Positions 33,541 through 41,585 of a stretch of 64,000 nt of DNA are shown piece after piece. The position numbers and the translations under genes are program-made. Every line of letters starts with the position of its first letter. Within the stretch, counting starts at the first letter, position 1. This stretch comes from JABFRG01 sp038210445 (GTDB taxonomy: Bacteria; Myxococcota_A; Polyangia; Polyangiales; Polyangiaceae), in assembly GCA_038210445.1 (NCBI GenBank), contig JBBQWQ010000029.1, positions 25,633 to 89,632 of the forward strand, in the 5' to 3' direction. A model generated the notes under the pieces. That model had not been told where the DNA came from. It saw nothing but the letters and a program-made list of their open reading frames with translations, and made no database searches.

Positions 33541-34506
33541 TCAGGGAGCGCCGTTGATGGTCTTCCAGGTTTCTTGGCCGAGCGCGCAGTTGTTCACTTG
33601 GCGCTGCATCGCCTGTTGGGTCTCGGCGCTCATGGCGGTGCGCTCGCCGGCGAAGCGGAAGGAGGCGTCGACTTCTTTGCGGAGGCGCACCAGAAGCTTG
33701 TTCGCTTTGAGGTCGTAAATGTAGATGCGCGCCGGGTGCCGCACCAAGGCGAGATCGGCCACGGTGATGGCGCCGGCGTCGGCGGTGGCGCGCGCCTCTT
33801 CGACGTCCTCGTCCAGCACGAACAAATAGAATTCTGCCTTCTTGACGATGTCGATGGCGAGGGGAATCTCCTCGCGCTTGGCTTTCTCGTACTGCTGCTC
33901 GAAGACCCGCAGGCGCATGTCGTCGCCCGATTCTTGTACCTCGTGCTCCCATTCGTCGGTGAGCACGCGGGTCGCCTGATACGCCTGCTTGAGGTTCCAG
34001 GGTTGCTCGGCGAAGGCGCCAGCGTCGGCTTGGCCTTGCCCCAGCGCGGCGTTGGGCTCACGCAGCAGGCACCCCGTGAAGGCATCCTTCACCGAGAACG
34101 GGGCAGCCTTGCGCAGGAGCAGGGCGCTCTGCGCGTCGGCGGTTCGAACGCGCAAGTACACGCCGGGCCGCGCACGAAAGTCCCAGGTCTTGGCCTCGGG
34201 CGCCACCTGATCGCCGGCGTAGGGCCCGGCACCCTCGATGGTGACCCTCTCCAGGGCATCGCGCAGCTTCTCCCATTCCGCGCCCACCGTGGTGCGCGCA
34301 GCTCGCTCCTGCGAGAGCAGTGCCTCACGCGAGTTGTCGAGACTGCGGCCCCAGATGAGCCGATAGCCGCCGAGCACGGCGAGAATGCCGACCACCGCAT
34401 AGATGAGCAAGTTCGCCGTGGGGCGGCTGTAACGCCCGCGGAGGCGCTGTTCCCGGCCCTCGTGAACTGCGCTGAGACCCGGCTTCTTCTCGTTTTCTCT
34501 GGCCAT
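33541..34506 (-). CDS. Hypothetical single-pass membrane protein
   Basis: A 321-residue protein I do not recognise. About 35 basic/polar residues precede one membrane segment near 36-54 (NLLIYAVVGILAVLGGYRLI). The outer part begins with a predicted coiled helix (SREALLSQERAARTTVGAEW). It then looks folded, with a single Cys near 150, an acidic-rich helical stretch (YEKAKREEIPLAIDIVKKAEF), and a late beta segment (HPARIYIYDLKANKLLVRLR). The ATG at 34506 is chosen since it leaves a short cytoplasmic tail. Neighbours give no functional hint. Confidence 0.65.
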   Translation of the reverse strand: MARENEKKPGLSAVHEGREQRLRGRYSRPTANLLIYAVVGILAVLGGYRLIWGRSLDNSREALLSQERAARTTVGAEWEKLRDALERVTIEGAGPYAGDQVAPEAKTWDFRARPGVYLRVRTADAQSALLLRKAAPFSVKDAFTGCLLREPNAALGQGQADAGAFAEQPWNLKQAYQATRVLTDEWEHEVQESGDDMRLRVFEQQYEKAKREEIPLAIDIVKKAEFYLFVLDEDVEEARATADAGAITVADLALVRHPARIYIYDLKANKLLVRLRKEVDASFRFAGERTAMSAETQQAMQRQVNNCALGQETWKTINGAP

Positions 34507-34760
34507 GGATGTGCCTTGCAAGCCTAGCATTGGGGGGTCTCTCTCGTCTCCGCAGCCCGCCGCGGGTTCGAGTTTTCTCCGGCCTTCGATGCGTCGGCTC
34601 CGAGAAAATTACCGCGCTGTCGCATTGGCGCTGCGCGCACCGAGGGGCGTCGGCAGCCCACGGTCGAGATGCAGGGATCCATGCACCTACGACAGACGCG
34701 TGCCCCGAAGGTTCCTCCGGGGGCGCGGCGATTGGCGGTTCCGATGGGGTCGCCGTGCGA

Positions 34761-34766
34761 TATCGT
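34761..34766 (+). promoter_or_regulatory. Candidate -10 hexamer of the GAF histidine kinase (TATCGT)
   Basis: GA-TATCGT ends 9 nt before the ATG at 34776; only a weak GGG lies between. Confidence 0.3.
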
Positions 34767-34775
34767 CAGCGGGCG

Positions 34776-36014
34776 ATGGGAGACGAGGAGCGACTGAGCG
34801 ATTTCGAGCTGGCGCGGCTGTCCATCGCCAAGGTGGGCTTCCGGGTATCGTCGGAGCTCCGGCGCGGCTTCGACCGCGCGGTCGAGACCAGCGCCAAGAC
34901 CCTCCAGGTTCGTCGCGTCGCGGTGTGGATCCTCTCCGGTGAGCCCGAGCCCAACGAAGACCTCACCTGCCTTCGCGGCTTCGACCTCGAGACCGGCGAC
35001 TTCTTCTCCGGCACAGTCCTGAAGATGTCCGAGATGCCGGCCTACGCCGCGTGCGTGCGCGCCCGGCGCGTGCTCGCGGCCGACGACGTGCTGGCCGACC
35101 CTCGTACCCAGGAGCTGACCGAGCACTACCTGCGCCCGCTCGGCATCCGGTCGATGATGGATGCGCCGATCTATCGCGCCGGCCACGTGGTGGGCATCGT
35201 CTGCCACGAGCACGTCGGCGAGCCCCGGGTATGGACCGAGCGGGAACGCGACTTCGGCGTCTCGGTGGCCGACATGCTGGGCGCCATGGTGGAGCAAGCG
35301 GAGCGCATCGAGGCTGAGGAGCGCCTCTCGCGCACGTCGCGCATCGAAGCTTTGGGGCAGCTCGCGGCGGGCGTTGCCCACGACTTCAACAACGTCCTCC
35401 TGGGGGTCTCGCTGGAGGCCGAGCAGCTGGCGCGGGGCTCCGAAGAGCCCGCTGCCGTTCGCCTGTCGTCGGCGGAAATCATGCGTCATGCGGACCGCGG
35501 AACGCGCCTCGTGCGTCAGCTGCTCACCTTCGCGCGATCCGCGCCCTCGCAGGTGGTGGGCAGCCCACGGTGCGACGCGGTGTGGGTGCTGCAAGACATG
35601 CAAGCGCTCCTTCGGACGCTGCTCACGGGTCCTTGGGACGTCACCGTCGAGCTCCCGCCTGGCGAGCTTTCGGTGGCGCTCGATCGCACCGAGCTCGAGC
35701 AGATCGTCATGAACCTGGTAGCCAACGCGCGCGACGCCATGCCAGCGGGCGGCAACGTGACCCTTTCGCTCGCGCTTCACCCGAGCGGTCACGACGTTGA
35801 GCTTGCCGTCACCGACACCGGGTCGGGCATCGCCGCAGCCGCACGCTCGCGTATCTTCGACCCGTTCTTCACCACCAAGCCGCCCGACTCCGGGAGCGGT
35901 CTTGGCCTCTCCATCGTGTTCCGCATCGTCGAGCGCGCGCAGGGCTCGATCGCGGTGCAGAGCACCGAGGGGGTCGGCACCACGTTCCGCATCCGTATCC
36001 CCCGCATACACTAG
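34776..36014 (+). CDS. GAF-domain histidine kinase
   Basis: A 412-residue cytoplasmic sensor kinase. A GAF domain covers about 25-170 (DRAVETSAKTLQVRRVAVWIL, GIRSMMDAPIYRAGHVVGIVCHEH in pieces). The phospho-accepting His is about 202 (VAHDFNNVLLG). The ATPase domain shows VMNLVANARDAMPAGG, VTDTGSGI, FFTTKPPDSGSGLGLSI. No membrane segment or receiver domain is present. A longer open frame upstream lacks GAF features. It converges on the ExbD cluster; a minus-strand terminator lies between. Confidence 0.88.
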   Translation: MGDEERLSDFELARLSIAKVGFRVSSELRRGFDRAVETSAKTLQVRRVAVWILSGEPEPNEDLTCLRGFDLETGDFFSGTVLKMSEMPAYAACVRARRVLAADDVLADPRTQELTEHYLRPLGIRSMMDAPIYRAGHVVGIVCHEHVGEPRVWTERERDFGVSVADMLGAMVEQAERIEAEERLSRTSRIEALGQLAAGVAHDFNNVLLGVSLEAEQLARGSEEPAAVRLSSAEIMRHADRGTRLVRQLLTFARSAPSQVVGSPRCDAVWVLQDMQALLRTLLTGPWDVTVELPPGELSVALDRTELEQIVMNLVANARDAMPAGGNVTLSLALHPSGHDVELAVTDTGSGIAAAARSRIFDPFFTTKPPDSGSGLGLSIVFRIVERAQGSIAVQSTEGVGTTFRIRIPRIH

Positions 36015-36017
36015 CGA

Positions 36018-36058
36018 CAAAAAAAGCGAAGGCGCCGGTCTCGCGACAGGCGCCCTCG
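36018..36058 (-). terminator. Intrinsic terminator of the minus-strand ExbB/ExbD cluster
   Basis: On the minus strand GAGGGCGCC and GGCGCCTTC form a 9-bp stem followed by GCTTTTTTTG. It sits 20 bp after the exbD stop at 36079. Confidence 0.75.
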
Positions 36059-36078
36059 GATTCGCTGCGAAGCGCGGA

Positions 36079-36612
36079 CTACTTGGCGTTCTTCATGACC
36101 ATGAAGCTGACGTTCGGGTACCCCGCGAACGCGGCCGTCTGGAACACGCTCTTCACCACGACTGCCTGCACGTCTTGGTCTACCTGGAGCACCACGACGC
36201 CGGGGAACTCCTTGTTCGGGTACAGCTGCTTCCAGCGGTCGCGCTTACCCTTGAGCTGGTTGAAGAGCTCGTCGATGCGCTGGAGGCGCTTCGATTCTTC
36301 GACCGCGCGCGAGTTGCCCGCGGGAGCGCCGTCTACCAGAATTTGGCTGCCGTTCACCGCCACGATGGGGGCGTCGAGCATGTCGGTGGCGTTGGTGGCG
36401 CTGGGGAGGTTCACGCCCTTGGCGGCCGGGGTTTCGCCCGACGCGCTGAAGGTCATGAGGAGGAACACGACGGTCACGACGAGGAAGTCGATCATGCTCG
36501 TCAGCGAGAGGCCCGCGTTGACGCTGCGGCCTCCGCCACCCTGAACGCGCTTCTTCACGAACTTCAGGGGCACCGCGTGCATCAGCCGTCGTCCGGCAAC
36601 ATGAATGGTCAT
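36079..36612 (-). CDS. ExbD/TolR family biopolymer transport protein
   Basis: A 177-residue ExbD/TolR protein. The single membrane segment (about 36-55) contains the conserved proton-path Asp in SLTSMIDFLVVTVVFLLM. The rest is periplasmic and ends in the QVDQDVQAVVVKSVFQTA fold typical of TolR. It is the last gene of a minus-strand ExbB-ExbD-ExbD cluster. It probably forms the stator with the 37291 protein, using the proton gradient for envelope work or gliding; the exact process is unknown. Confidence 0.85.
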   Translation of the reverse strand: MTIHVAGRRLMHAVPLKFVKKRVQGGGGRSVNAGLSLTSMIDFLVVTVVFLLMTFSASGETPAAKGVNLPSATNATDMLDAPIVAVNGSQILVDGAPAGNSRAVEESKRLQRIDELFNQLKGKRDRWKQLYPNKEFPGVVVLQVDQDVQAVVVKSVFQTAAFAGYPNVSFMVMKNAK

Positions 36613-36622
36613 GGCGTCTCCC

Positions 36623-37201
36623 TCAGTTCACGGAGAAGGTGACGTTGAAAGAAGGCACTTGTTCCGTCTTCCCGCCGAGGTTGAAGTTCCGCTGCGGCGT
36701 GTAGATGGCGTCGATGACCGCGATGACGAAGACGTAGGGCGTCTCGTTGTCGGTATGCAAAATCGCCTGGTCGAATTTCTTGTCGGTGCCATCGCGGTGG
36801 GACCCGTTGGTCTTCCACTCGGACTCGATCTTGGCCGCGAGATCGCGGTACTGCACCAGCTTACGGCCGCCGCCGGCGACGGTGACGTCGTCCTTGCGCG
36901 GAACGTCTACCGAGCTGACCACCGTGGAGCCTTGCTTCCACACGAGGACGAACTTTTCCGGAGATCGCATCTCGACGTGGAGCTGCTTTTCGGGCTCCAC
37001 CTTGTCGACCTCGACGTCGGGTCGCGGAGGACCCGGGACCTGCGCGTTGGCATTGATGCGCGCCATGTGTGTCCACACAGCAGTGATGAGAAGGAACGAG
37101 ATCGTGACCATGAGCAGGTCGATCATCGGGATCATGTTGATCTCCGAGTCGAGGTTCCTGCGGCCACCACCGCCTCCGCCGTCTACGTTTACGCCACCCA
37201 T
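36623..37201 (-). CDS. ExbD/TolR family biopolymer transport protein
   Basis: A 192-residue ExbD/TolR protein. A Gly-rich N-terminus precedes the membrane segment (about 19-40) with Asp in INMIPMIDLLMVTISFLLI. The periplasmic part ends QVPSFNVTFSVN. It lies between ExbB (37291) and the second ExbD (36079), 10 bp from the latter. The Gly6 run near residue 8 is unusual but lies on the cytoplasmic side. Confidence 0.85.
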   Translation of the reverse strand: MGGVNVDGGGGGGRRNLDSEINMIPMIDLLMVTISFLLITAVWTHMARINANAQVPGPPRPDVEVDKVEPEKQLHVEMRSPEKFVLVWKQGSTVVSSVDVPRKDDVTVAGGGRKLVQYRDLAAKIESEWKTNGSHRDGTDKKFDQAILHTDNETPYVFVIAVIDAIYTPQRNFNLGGKTEQVPSFNVTFSVN

Positions 37202-37226
37202 CGCAATACTTCCTGGTTCGAGAAGA

Positions 37227-37250
37227 GGGGAGCAGGGTTCACTGCTCCCC
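37227..37250 (-). other. Intercistronic hairpin between exbB and exbD
   Basis: A perfect 9-bp stem (GGGGAGCAG / CTGCTCCCC, 6-nt loop) sits in the 89-bp gap between the ExbB and ExbD genes. On the minus strand it is followed by TCTTCTCG, a weak U-tract. It may lower read-through to set a stator ratio, or protect the upstream mRNA. Confidence 0.5.
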
Positions 37251-37290
37251 CAGAAACGAGGCTACCCGTGCCAAACAAGTTGGCGGCTGC

Positions 37291-37941
37291 TCAGCCCACG
37301 CCGGAGAGATTGACCTTCTGGCGGTTGGTGACGACGAGGTTGAGCACTTGCACGCTCGCCTCGTTGATGTCGTCTTCCAGCGCCTGGGTCTTGCCGTTGA
37401 GCACGGCGTAGCCCACGAGGCCGATGAGGGCGACGATGAGACCGAACGCGGTGCAGTTCATGGCCTCGGAGATGCCTTCTGCGAGGATGCGAGCCTTCTG
37501 GCTCGGGTCCACGCTCTCGCCGGAGACGGCGCCGAAGCTCGTGATGAGACCCGACACGGTGCCGAGGAGGCCAGAGAGCATCGAGAGGTTCGCCATGAGG
37601 GCGAGGTAACCGGTTCGCTTGGCGATGCGGGGAATCTCTCGGAGAGCCGCTTCGTCCATGGCCGCCTGAACTTCTTCGTCCGGACGGTTCACCTTCACGA
37701 GGCCAGCCTGCACGATGCGCGCGAGGGGCGCGTTCGCGGCAGAGCACATTTTGACGGCCTTCTGCACGTCACCGGCGAGGATGCACTTCTGCATGGTCGC
37801 GAGGAAGACGTCCTTGTTGATCGACGAGCCGTAGAGATACAGCGCGCGCTCGATGATGATGCCGATGGTGAGGATCGACCAGAAGAGGATGATCCACATG
37901 CCCCAACCACCATCCTTGAAGTGCTTCCAAATACCGGCCAT
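37291..37941 (-). CDS. MotA/TolQ/ExbB family proton channel
   Basis: A 216-residue ExbB/TolQ protein. Three membrane segments: about 14-33 (MWIILFWSILTIGIIIERAL), 118-140 (LMANLSMLSGLLGTVSGLI) and 165-185 (CTAFGLIVALIGLVGYAVL). The GLLGTVSGLITSF block is the family signature. It heads the minus-strand cluster and should pair with the two ExbD proteins as a proton-driven motor. A mirror-image set lies on the other side of a 714-bp spacer. Confidence 0.88.
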   Translation of the reverse strand: MAGIWKHFKDGGWGMWIILFWSILTIGIIIERALYLYGSSINKDVFLATMQKCILAGDVQKAVKMCSAANAPLARIVQAGLVKVNRPDEEVQAAMDEAALREIPRIAKRTGYLALMANLSMLSGLLGTVSGLITSFGAVSGESVDPSQKARILAEGISEAMNCTAFGLIVALIGLVGYAVLNGKTQALEDDINEASVQVLNLVVTNRQKVNLSGVG

Positions 37942-38192
37942 GAGCGTATCTCCGTGCGAGGGGCTGCTCCACGTGTTGTGCGGAGCGAGCGCGAGTTCGT
38001 TGTGCGTTCAGTTACTGAGCTGGGTAGCTTGGGCTTCCGTTTTGTTCCCACATCGCGAACGAGTCGCGTGGGCGGGAGGGGCGAGAGCCAATCGTGACGT
38101 AAGCAAAAAGAAGAAGAGCGAAGCGGGTCATACTCGAAGAGCTCTCGCGCGGCGATATCGATCGGCCGAACGCTCGCAGGTCGAGCGGGCGG

Positions 38193-38221
38193 AGCATCGC
38201 GATTTGGACACCCGCCGTCAA
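38193..38221 (-). promoter_or_regulatory. Candidate sigma-70 promoter for the minus-strand ExbB cluster
   Basis: Minus strand: TTGACG (38221-38216), 17-bp spacer, GATGCT (38198-38193). The start of transcription would be about 245 nt before the ExbB ATG. Confidence 0.4.
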
Positions 38222-38516
38222 TAGAGTTTGGGCGATCACGGTGGGAAAAATCGAATGCGTTCAACGTCTTACGCATTTTCTTTTGGGACTGTAATTCCGG
38301 CCGGGGTAGCTGTGCGCGAGACCCCCATGCGCTTCCGTTGGGTCCATTCTTTTCCGCGTCTGCTGAAGTGGTGTCTGGCCCCGCCGCGCTCGAGGTTCTG
38401 CGCGTGAGGCTCGTGAAGCCATCAAGATTGCGACGCGCGGCGCGCGAGATGTGCGGGCGAACGCCCGTCCGCGACGGTGCTCGCGGGCGCCAACGAAAAA
38501 CATCGCAGCGGTGTCG

Positions 38517-38546
38517 TTGACTTGTGCGATCGAACGAAGATATCGT
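38517..38546 (+). promoter_or_regulatory. Candidate sigma-70 promoter for the plus-strand ExbB cluster
   Basis: TTGACT (38517-38522), 18-bp spacer, TATCGT (38541-38546). An AAAGGAG ribosome site at 38641 serves the ATG at 38656, giving a leader of about 100 nt. Confidence 0.5.
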
Positions 38547-38655
38547 CTCTGTGTTTCGCGCTTTGCAGTTGGTCGCATGGCCATGAAGCGCGCAGATTTT
38601 CGGGGCAAGCTGCCCCGGTTGACTTGCGAAGCCGAGGACGAAAGGAGCATCACGG

Positions 38656-39354
38656 ATGTTCGTACTTCTGTTGAGTGGGGCCCCTGCTGCCGCAGCGAGC
38701 GGAAGCAGTGGCGGGTTCATGGACGCCTTCAAGGAGAACCCGTACTTCATCGTGGCCAACCTCCTCGTCTCGGCGATTGTCATCGCGATGATCGTGGAGC
38801 GCTTGATCTTTCAGATGACCAAGTACCGCGTGAACTCGAAGGAGTTCTTCGCGCAGGTGAAGAAGCTAGTGACGGGCGGCAATATCGACCGCGCCATCAA
38901 GCTGTGCGAGGCGGGCGACTACCCGACGCTGCAGCTCGTGAAGGCCGGGCTGACGCACGCCAACAAGGGCCCCGACGAGATCGACGCGGCCATGAGCGAA
39001 AAGGTGGGCGAGCTGAAGCCCGCGGTGGAGAAGCGCGTGGGCGCCCTCTGGTCGATGGCGAACATCGCGACCCTCATCGGTCTCCTGGGTACGGTGTTCG
39101 GTCTCATCCACACCTTCGCCAAGGTCTCCGACGCGGCGCTCTCCCAGGCCGATCGTCAGCGCGCGCTGGCCAATGGTATCGCAGAAGCCATGTACAACAC
39201 TGCGCTCGGCCTCGGCATCGCGGTGGTCTGCATGATAGCCCACGTGATCCTGCACACCCGGTCGAAGACCATCCAGCACGATCTGGATGCGACCCAGGAG
39301 CGCGTGTTCAACCTGCTCACGATCCAGGCGCGGCCCGGCGGCGGCCAGTACTGA
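38656..39354 (+). CDS. MotA/TolQ/ExbB family proton channel
   Basis: A 232-residue ExbB/TolQ protein. A short hydrophobic N-terminus (MFVLLLSGAPAAAASG) may be a signal-like segment. Membrane segments lie near 32-50 (FIVANLLVSAIVIAMIVERL), 132-155 (WSMANIATLIGLLGTVFGLI) and 180-200. GLLGTVFGLIHTF is the family block. AAAGGAG lies 9 nt before the ATG. It heads a plus-strand ExbB-ExbD-ExbD cluster with gaps of 3-4 bp, a mirror of the minus-strand set. Confidence 0.88.
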   Translation: MFVLLLSGAPAAAASGSSGGFMDAFKENPYFIVANLLVSAIVIAMIVERLIFQMTKYRVNSKEFFAQVKKLVTGGNIDRAIKLCEAGDYPTLQLVKAGLTHANKGPDEIDAAMSEKVGELKPAVEKRVGALWSMANIATLIGLLGTVFGLIHTFAKVSDAALSQADRQRALANGIAEAMYNTALGLGIAVVCMIAHVILHTRSKTIQHDLDATQERVFNLLTIQARPGGGQY

Positions 39355-39357
39355 GAC

Positions 39358-39933
39358 ATGGCCGAGCCCGAGCGACTCAGTGCTGCGCAGCGGAGCAAGA
39401 TCCGCCGCTTGTCGCAGCCCAAGGAGCTAGACCCTGACGAAGAGGGCGGCGAGCTCAACATCATTCCGTTCCTCGACATCGTGATGAACGTTCTGATGTT
39501 CGTGCTCGCTACCATCAGCGTCACGTTCACCGCGACCATCGAGACCTCGCCGCCGCGGGCGGGGGGTGGGCGCGCGAACGCCAATCAGGCGCCGTCCCTC
39601 AGCCTCACGGTCATCATCGTGGGCGATGGCTTCAGCATTAAGGCGCGCGGCGGCAACATCGCGCCCGGGTGCGCCGATGCCGGCCCTGGCCTCGCCATTC
39701 CCAAGGTCAACGGCGAGTACGACTACAACGGCCTCAAGGTCTGCGCGGCGAAGCTGAAGGGCCTCTCCGACGACTTCAAGGAGGAGCGTCAGGTGACCCT
39801 CAGCGCCAACCCCAACATCCCCTATTCGGTGGTGGTGGGAACCATGGACGCGGTCCGTGCGTCGGTGCCTCAACCCGGCTCCGACAATGCCGCAGAGCTC
39901 TTTCCCGAAGTGAACTTCGGGCTCGCGAGGTGA
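39358..39933 (+). CDS. ExbD/TolR family biopolymer transport protein
   Basis: A 191-residue ExbD/TolR protein. About 30 charged residues precede the membrane segment with Asp in LNIIPFLDIVMNVLMFVLAT (about 36-55). The periplasmic part has a short loop with Cys at two positions and ends NAAELFPEVNFGLAR. It starts 3 bp after the ExbB stop, and its stop is 4 bp before the next TTG, so the three genes are one transcript. Confidence 0.85.
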   Translation: MAEPERLSAAQRSKIRRLSQPKELDPDEEGGELNIIPFLDIVMNVLMFVLATISVTFTATIETSPPRAGGGRANANQAPSLSLTVIIVGDGFSIKARGGNIAPGCADAGPGLAIPKVNGEYDYNGLKVCAAKLKGLSDDFKEERQVTLSANPNIPYSVVVGTMDAVRASVPQPGSDNAAELFPEVNFGLAR

Positions 39934-39937
39934 TGCC

Positions 39938-40546
39938 TTGACCCAGAAACCTCCCACGCAAGGCGCGCCCGTCGTCACCCTCAAGCCCGCGGGCATGGTC
40001 ACCTTCAAGCGCGAGCTCCGGAAGGAGATTCGCCGCCGGGCCGAGGCCCCCGAGGTGAACTTCCTGAACATCACCGCCATGCTCGACATGATGACGATCA
40101 TTCTCGTCTTCTTGCTCAAGAGCATGTCGCAATCGAGCGCGTCGCTGCCGCAGAACAACGACCTCACCATCCCCAAGAGCATCCTCCAGTCGGAAGCTTC
40201 GCAGGAAGGTCTGCCGATCCTGATCTCCAAGAGCGGCATCACGGTCGACGAGAACACCGTGTGTCCGGTGCCCCCCGACGCCACCCACGGCATCGAAGGC
40301 AAGTACAAGCGCAGCGGCGCCAACGACCTCTACATCGTTCCCCTCGCCAACGCTCTCCAGAGCTGGCGCGAGAAGGACCGTCAGATCCGCGCCGGCCGCG
40401 GGCTCGCCCCCGACGCCAGCGAAGCCATCATCATCGCCGACAAGGACACGCCGTACCGCCTCCTGGTCGAGGTCCTCTTCACGCTCGGGCAGACCGAGTT
40501 CGCGAAGTTCCACCTCATGGTGCTCCAAAAAAGCAAAGACGGCTGA
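39938..40546 (+). CDS. ExbD/TolR family biopolymer transport protein
   Basis: A 202-residue ExbD/TolR protein. The membrane segment (about 44-62) carries Asp in LNITAMLDMMTIILVFLLK. The periplasmic part includes IIIADKDTPYRLLVEVLFTLGQ, the typical TolR C-terminal fold. The start is TTG with CGAGG 7 nt upstream; no ATG or GTG is well placed. It ends the plus-strand cluster and is followed by an intrinsic terminator. Confidence 0.82.
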   Translation: MTQKPPTQGAPVVTLKPAGMVTFKRELRKEIRRRAEAPEVNFLNITAMLDMMTIILVFLLKSMSQSSASLPQNNDLTIPKSILQSEASQEGLPILISKSGITVDENTVCPVPPDATHGIEGKYKRSGANDLYIVPLANALQSWREKDRQIRAGRGLAPDASEAIIIADKDTPYRLLVEVLFTLGQTEFAKFHLMVLQKSKDG

Positions 40547-40570
40547 GCGCCCCGCGGCAGCCCTCCGAGG

Positions 40571-40604
40571 AGCCCGCCCGAAACGGCGGGCTTCTTCGTT
40601 TTTG
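40571..40604 (+). terminator. Intrinsic terminator of the plus-strand ExbB/ExbD cluster
   Basis: AGCCCGCC-CGAAAC-GGCGGGCT forms an 8-bp stem followed by TCTTCGTTTTTG, 24 bp after the stop. Confidence 0.78.
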
Positions 40605-40713
40605 TACGCCCATCTGCGCGTCGGCCGAGCCCCTCTCTAGGTGACCGGTGTTTTTCGTCGGCTACGTGGCCATTCCGGTCCGGGAGGCTGCGTGGCGGCG
40701 GAAAGCGCCAAGC

Positions 40714-40838
40714 AGGAGACTGAGGGTTTTTGGCCGAGACCGAGGGAGGCCAAGGAGGCTCGCCCGGAGCGAACTCCTGTTCGTGAGGACGGCCGACGCC
40801 GGCATCCCGAAGGTATCGGCCAAAAACACCAGTCTCCT
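40714..40838 (+). repeat. Structured convergent-gene repeat, copy C
   Basis: A 125-bp core between converging genes; a longer form spans 40637-40842 and is bounded by CTAG on both sides. Core stem: AGGAGACTG and GTTTTTGGCCGA on the left pair with TCGGCCAAAAAC and CAGTCTCCT on the right. Inside is CGAAC-TCCT-GTTCG. A second left arm (40641-40662, GGTGTTTTTCGTCGG) also resembles the reverse complement of the right arm, so the right arm has two possible partners. The right CTAG supplies the stop codon of the GH75 gene. Confidence 0.87.
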
Positions 40839-41582
40839 CTAGGGGATGCCCAGGAGCGCGCGGAGCTTGGCGGCGCCCACGGTGGTGGCTTCGGCGTTGT
40901 CTTCGAGCTTCTTCATCGCCGAGCCGGCGCTCGTGAAGATGATGTAGGTTACACCCGAATCAGTCCCCCCGCTTTTGGGGTTGGGATTGATGGCGAGGCG
41001 CTCGGCCATGGCGTAGGAAGCCTCGCCGATGATGGCCGAGGGGCCGGCGTCGCCCACCACCCCGTACGCGATGCTGTCCTTGTAGAGGACGGCGACGGTG
41101 CTGCCCATGGCGATGCCGTGCTTGCGGTAGTCGAAGCGCGTGCCGGCCAGGGGCACCACCACATAGGGCAGCGTGGCGGCATCCAGTGGCAGGCCCTTGG
41201 AGTCGGTCCCGGCGGTGCTGGGCAAGAACGAGGGATCGGTGGTCTTGCTGCACTTGGCGGAGACCTTGCCGTCGCAGTCGATGTCCATGTCGGCGGTGAA
41301 GAACACCGCGTCTTGCAGCTGACACACCGGAACGACGTCGCCGCTCCCCTGATCGAGCGCGTACTTGCCGGTGGAGATCTGCGTGCATGCGGTGGTCTTG
41401 GCGCGCACCAAGGCCGCGAGCGTGGGCTCCGGCTGCACCTGCGCGTCGGCCGTCGCGCCGCTATCGAAGGCGACCGCGGCTACGTCGGCGCTCGCGTCGT
41501 TCGCAGGTTCGAGCGTGATGGGCTCGCTGCCGCAGGCGCAAAGGACGAGTCCGACGCTGAGCACGCGCATCGACTGCACCAC
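40839..41582 (-). CDS. Glycoside hydrolase family 75 (chitosanase) lipoprotein
   Basis: A 247-residue secreted chitosan hydrolase. The signal ends at a lipobox (LVLCAC, Cys17), then an Asp/Ala-rich linker. The catalytic domain (about 60-247) matches GH75 chitosanases: FFTADMDIDCDG, LPYVVVP, RKHGIAMGSTVAVLY, YGVVGDAGP and IGEASYAMAE, ending SGVTYIIFT. The Asp of VVGDAGP and the Glu of IGEAS fit the catalytic acids known for the family. GH75 is best known from fungi. GTG at 41582 is taken as start; the ATG at 41570 is equally possible. It follows the next gene by 3 bp and is probably in its transcript. Confidence 0.85.
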   Translation of the reverse strand: MVQSMRVLSVGLVLCACGSEPITLEPANDASADVAAVAFDSGATADAQVQPEPTLAALVRAKTTACTQISTGKYALDQGSGDVVPVCQLQDAVFFTADMDIDCDGKVSAKCSKTTDPSFLPSTAGTDSKGLPLDAATLPYVVVPLAGTRFDYRKHGIAMGSTVAVLYKDSIAYGVVGDAGPSAIIGEASYAMAERLAINPNPKSGGTDSGVTYIIFTSAGSAMKKLEDNAEATTVGAAKLRALLGIP

Positions 41583-41585
41583 GCG

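Larger units (their letters stand above)
37942..38655. promoter_or_regulatory. 714-bp divergent promoter region between two ExbB clusters
   Basis: No credible gene is seen here. The region is less GC-rich than its neighbours and carries a promoter-like pair on each strand (listed separately). It also contains a hairpin GCGGGCG-AAC-GCCCGTCCGC near 38455. Leaders of about 100 nt (plus) and 245 nt (minus) would result, long enough for post-transcriptional control. Confidence 0.5.

Noticed and set aside
40571..40604. The terminator after the ExbD gene as part of repeat copy C
   Set aside because: It is a standard stem plus T-run lying 33 bp before the outer arm and has no counterpart at copies A or B, so it is separate.
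40648..40842. An open frame in repeat copy C (VFFVGYVA..., 64 residues) with a similar frame in copy D
   Set aside because: The similarity follows the DNA repeat, breaks where the copies differ by indels, and copy B and copy A do not keep it. It has no ribosome site. The element is better explained as structured non-coding DNA.
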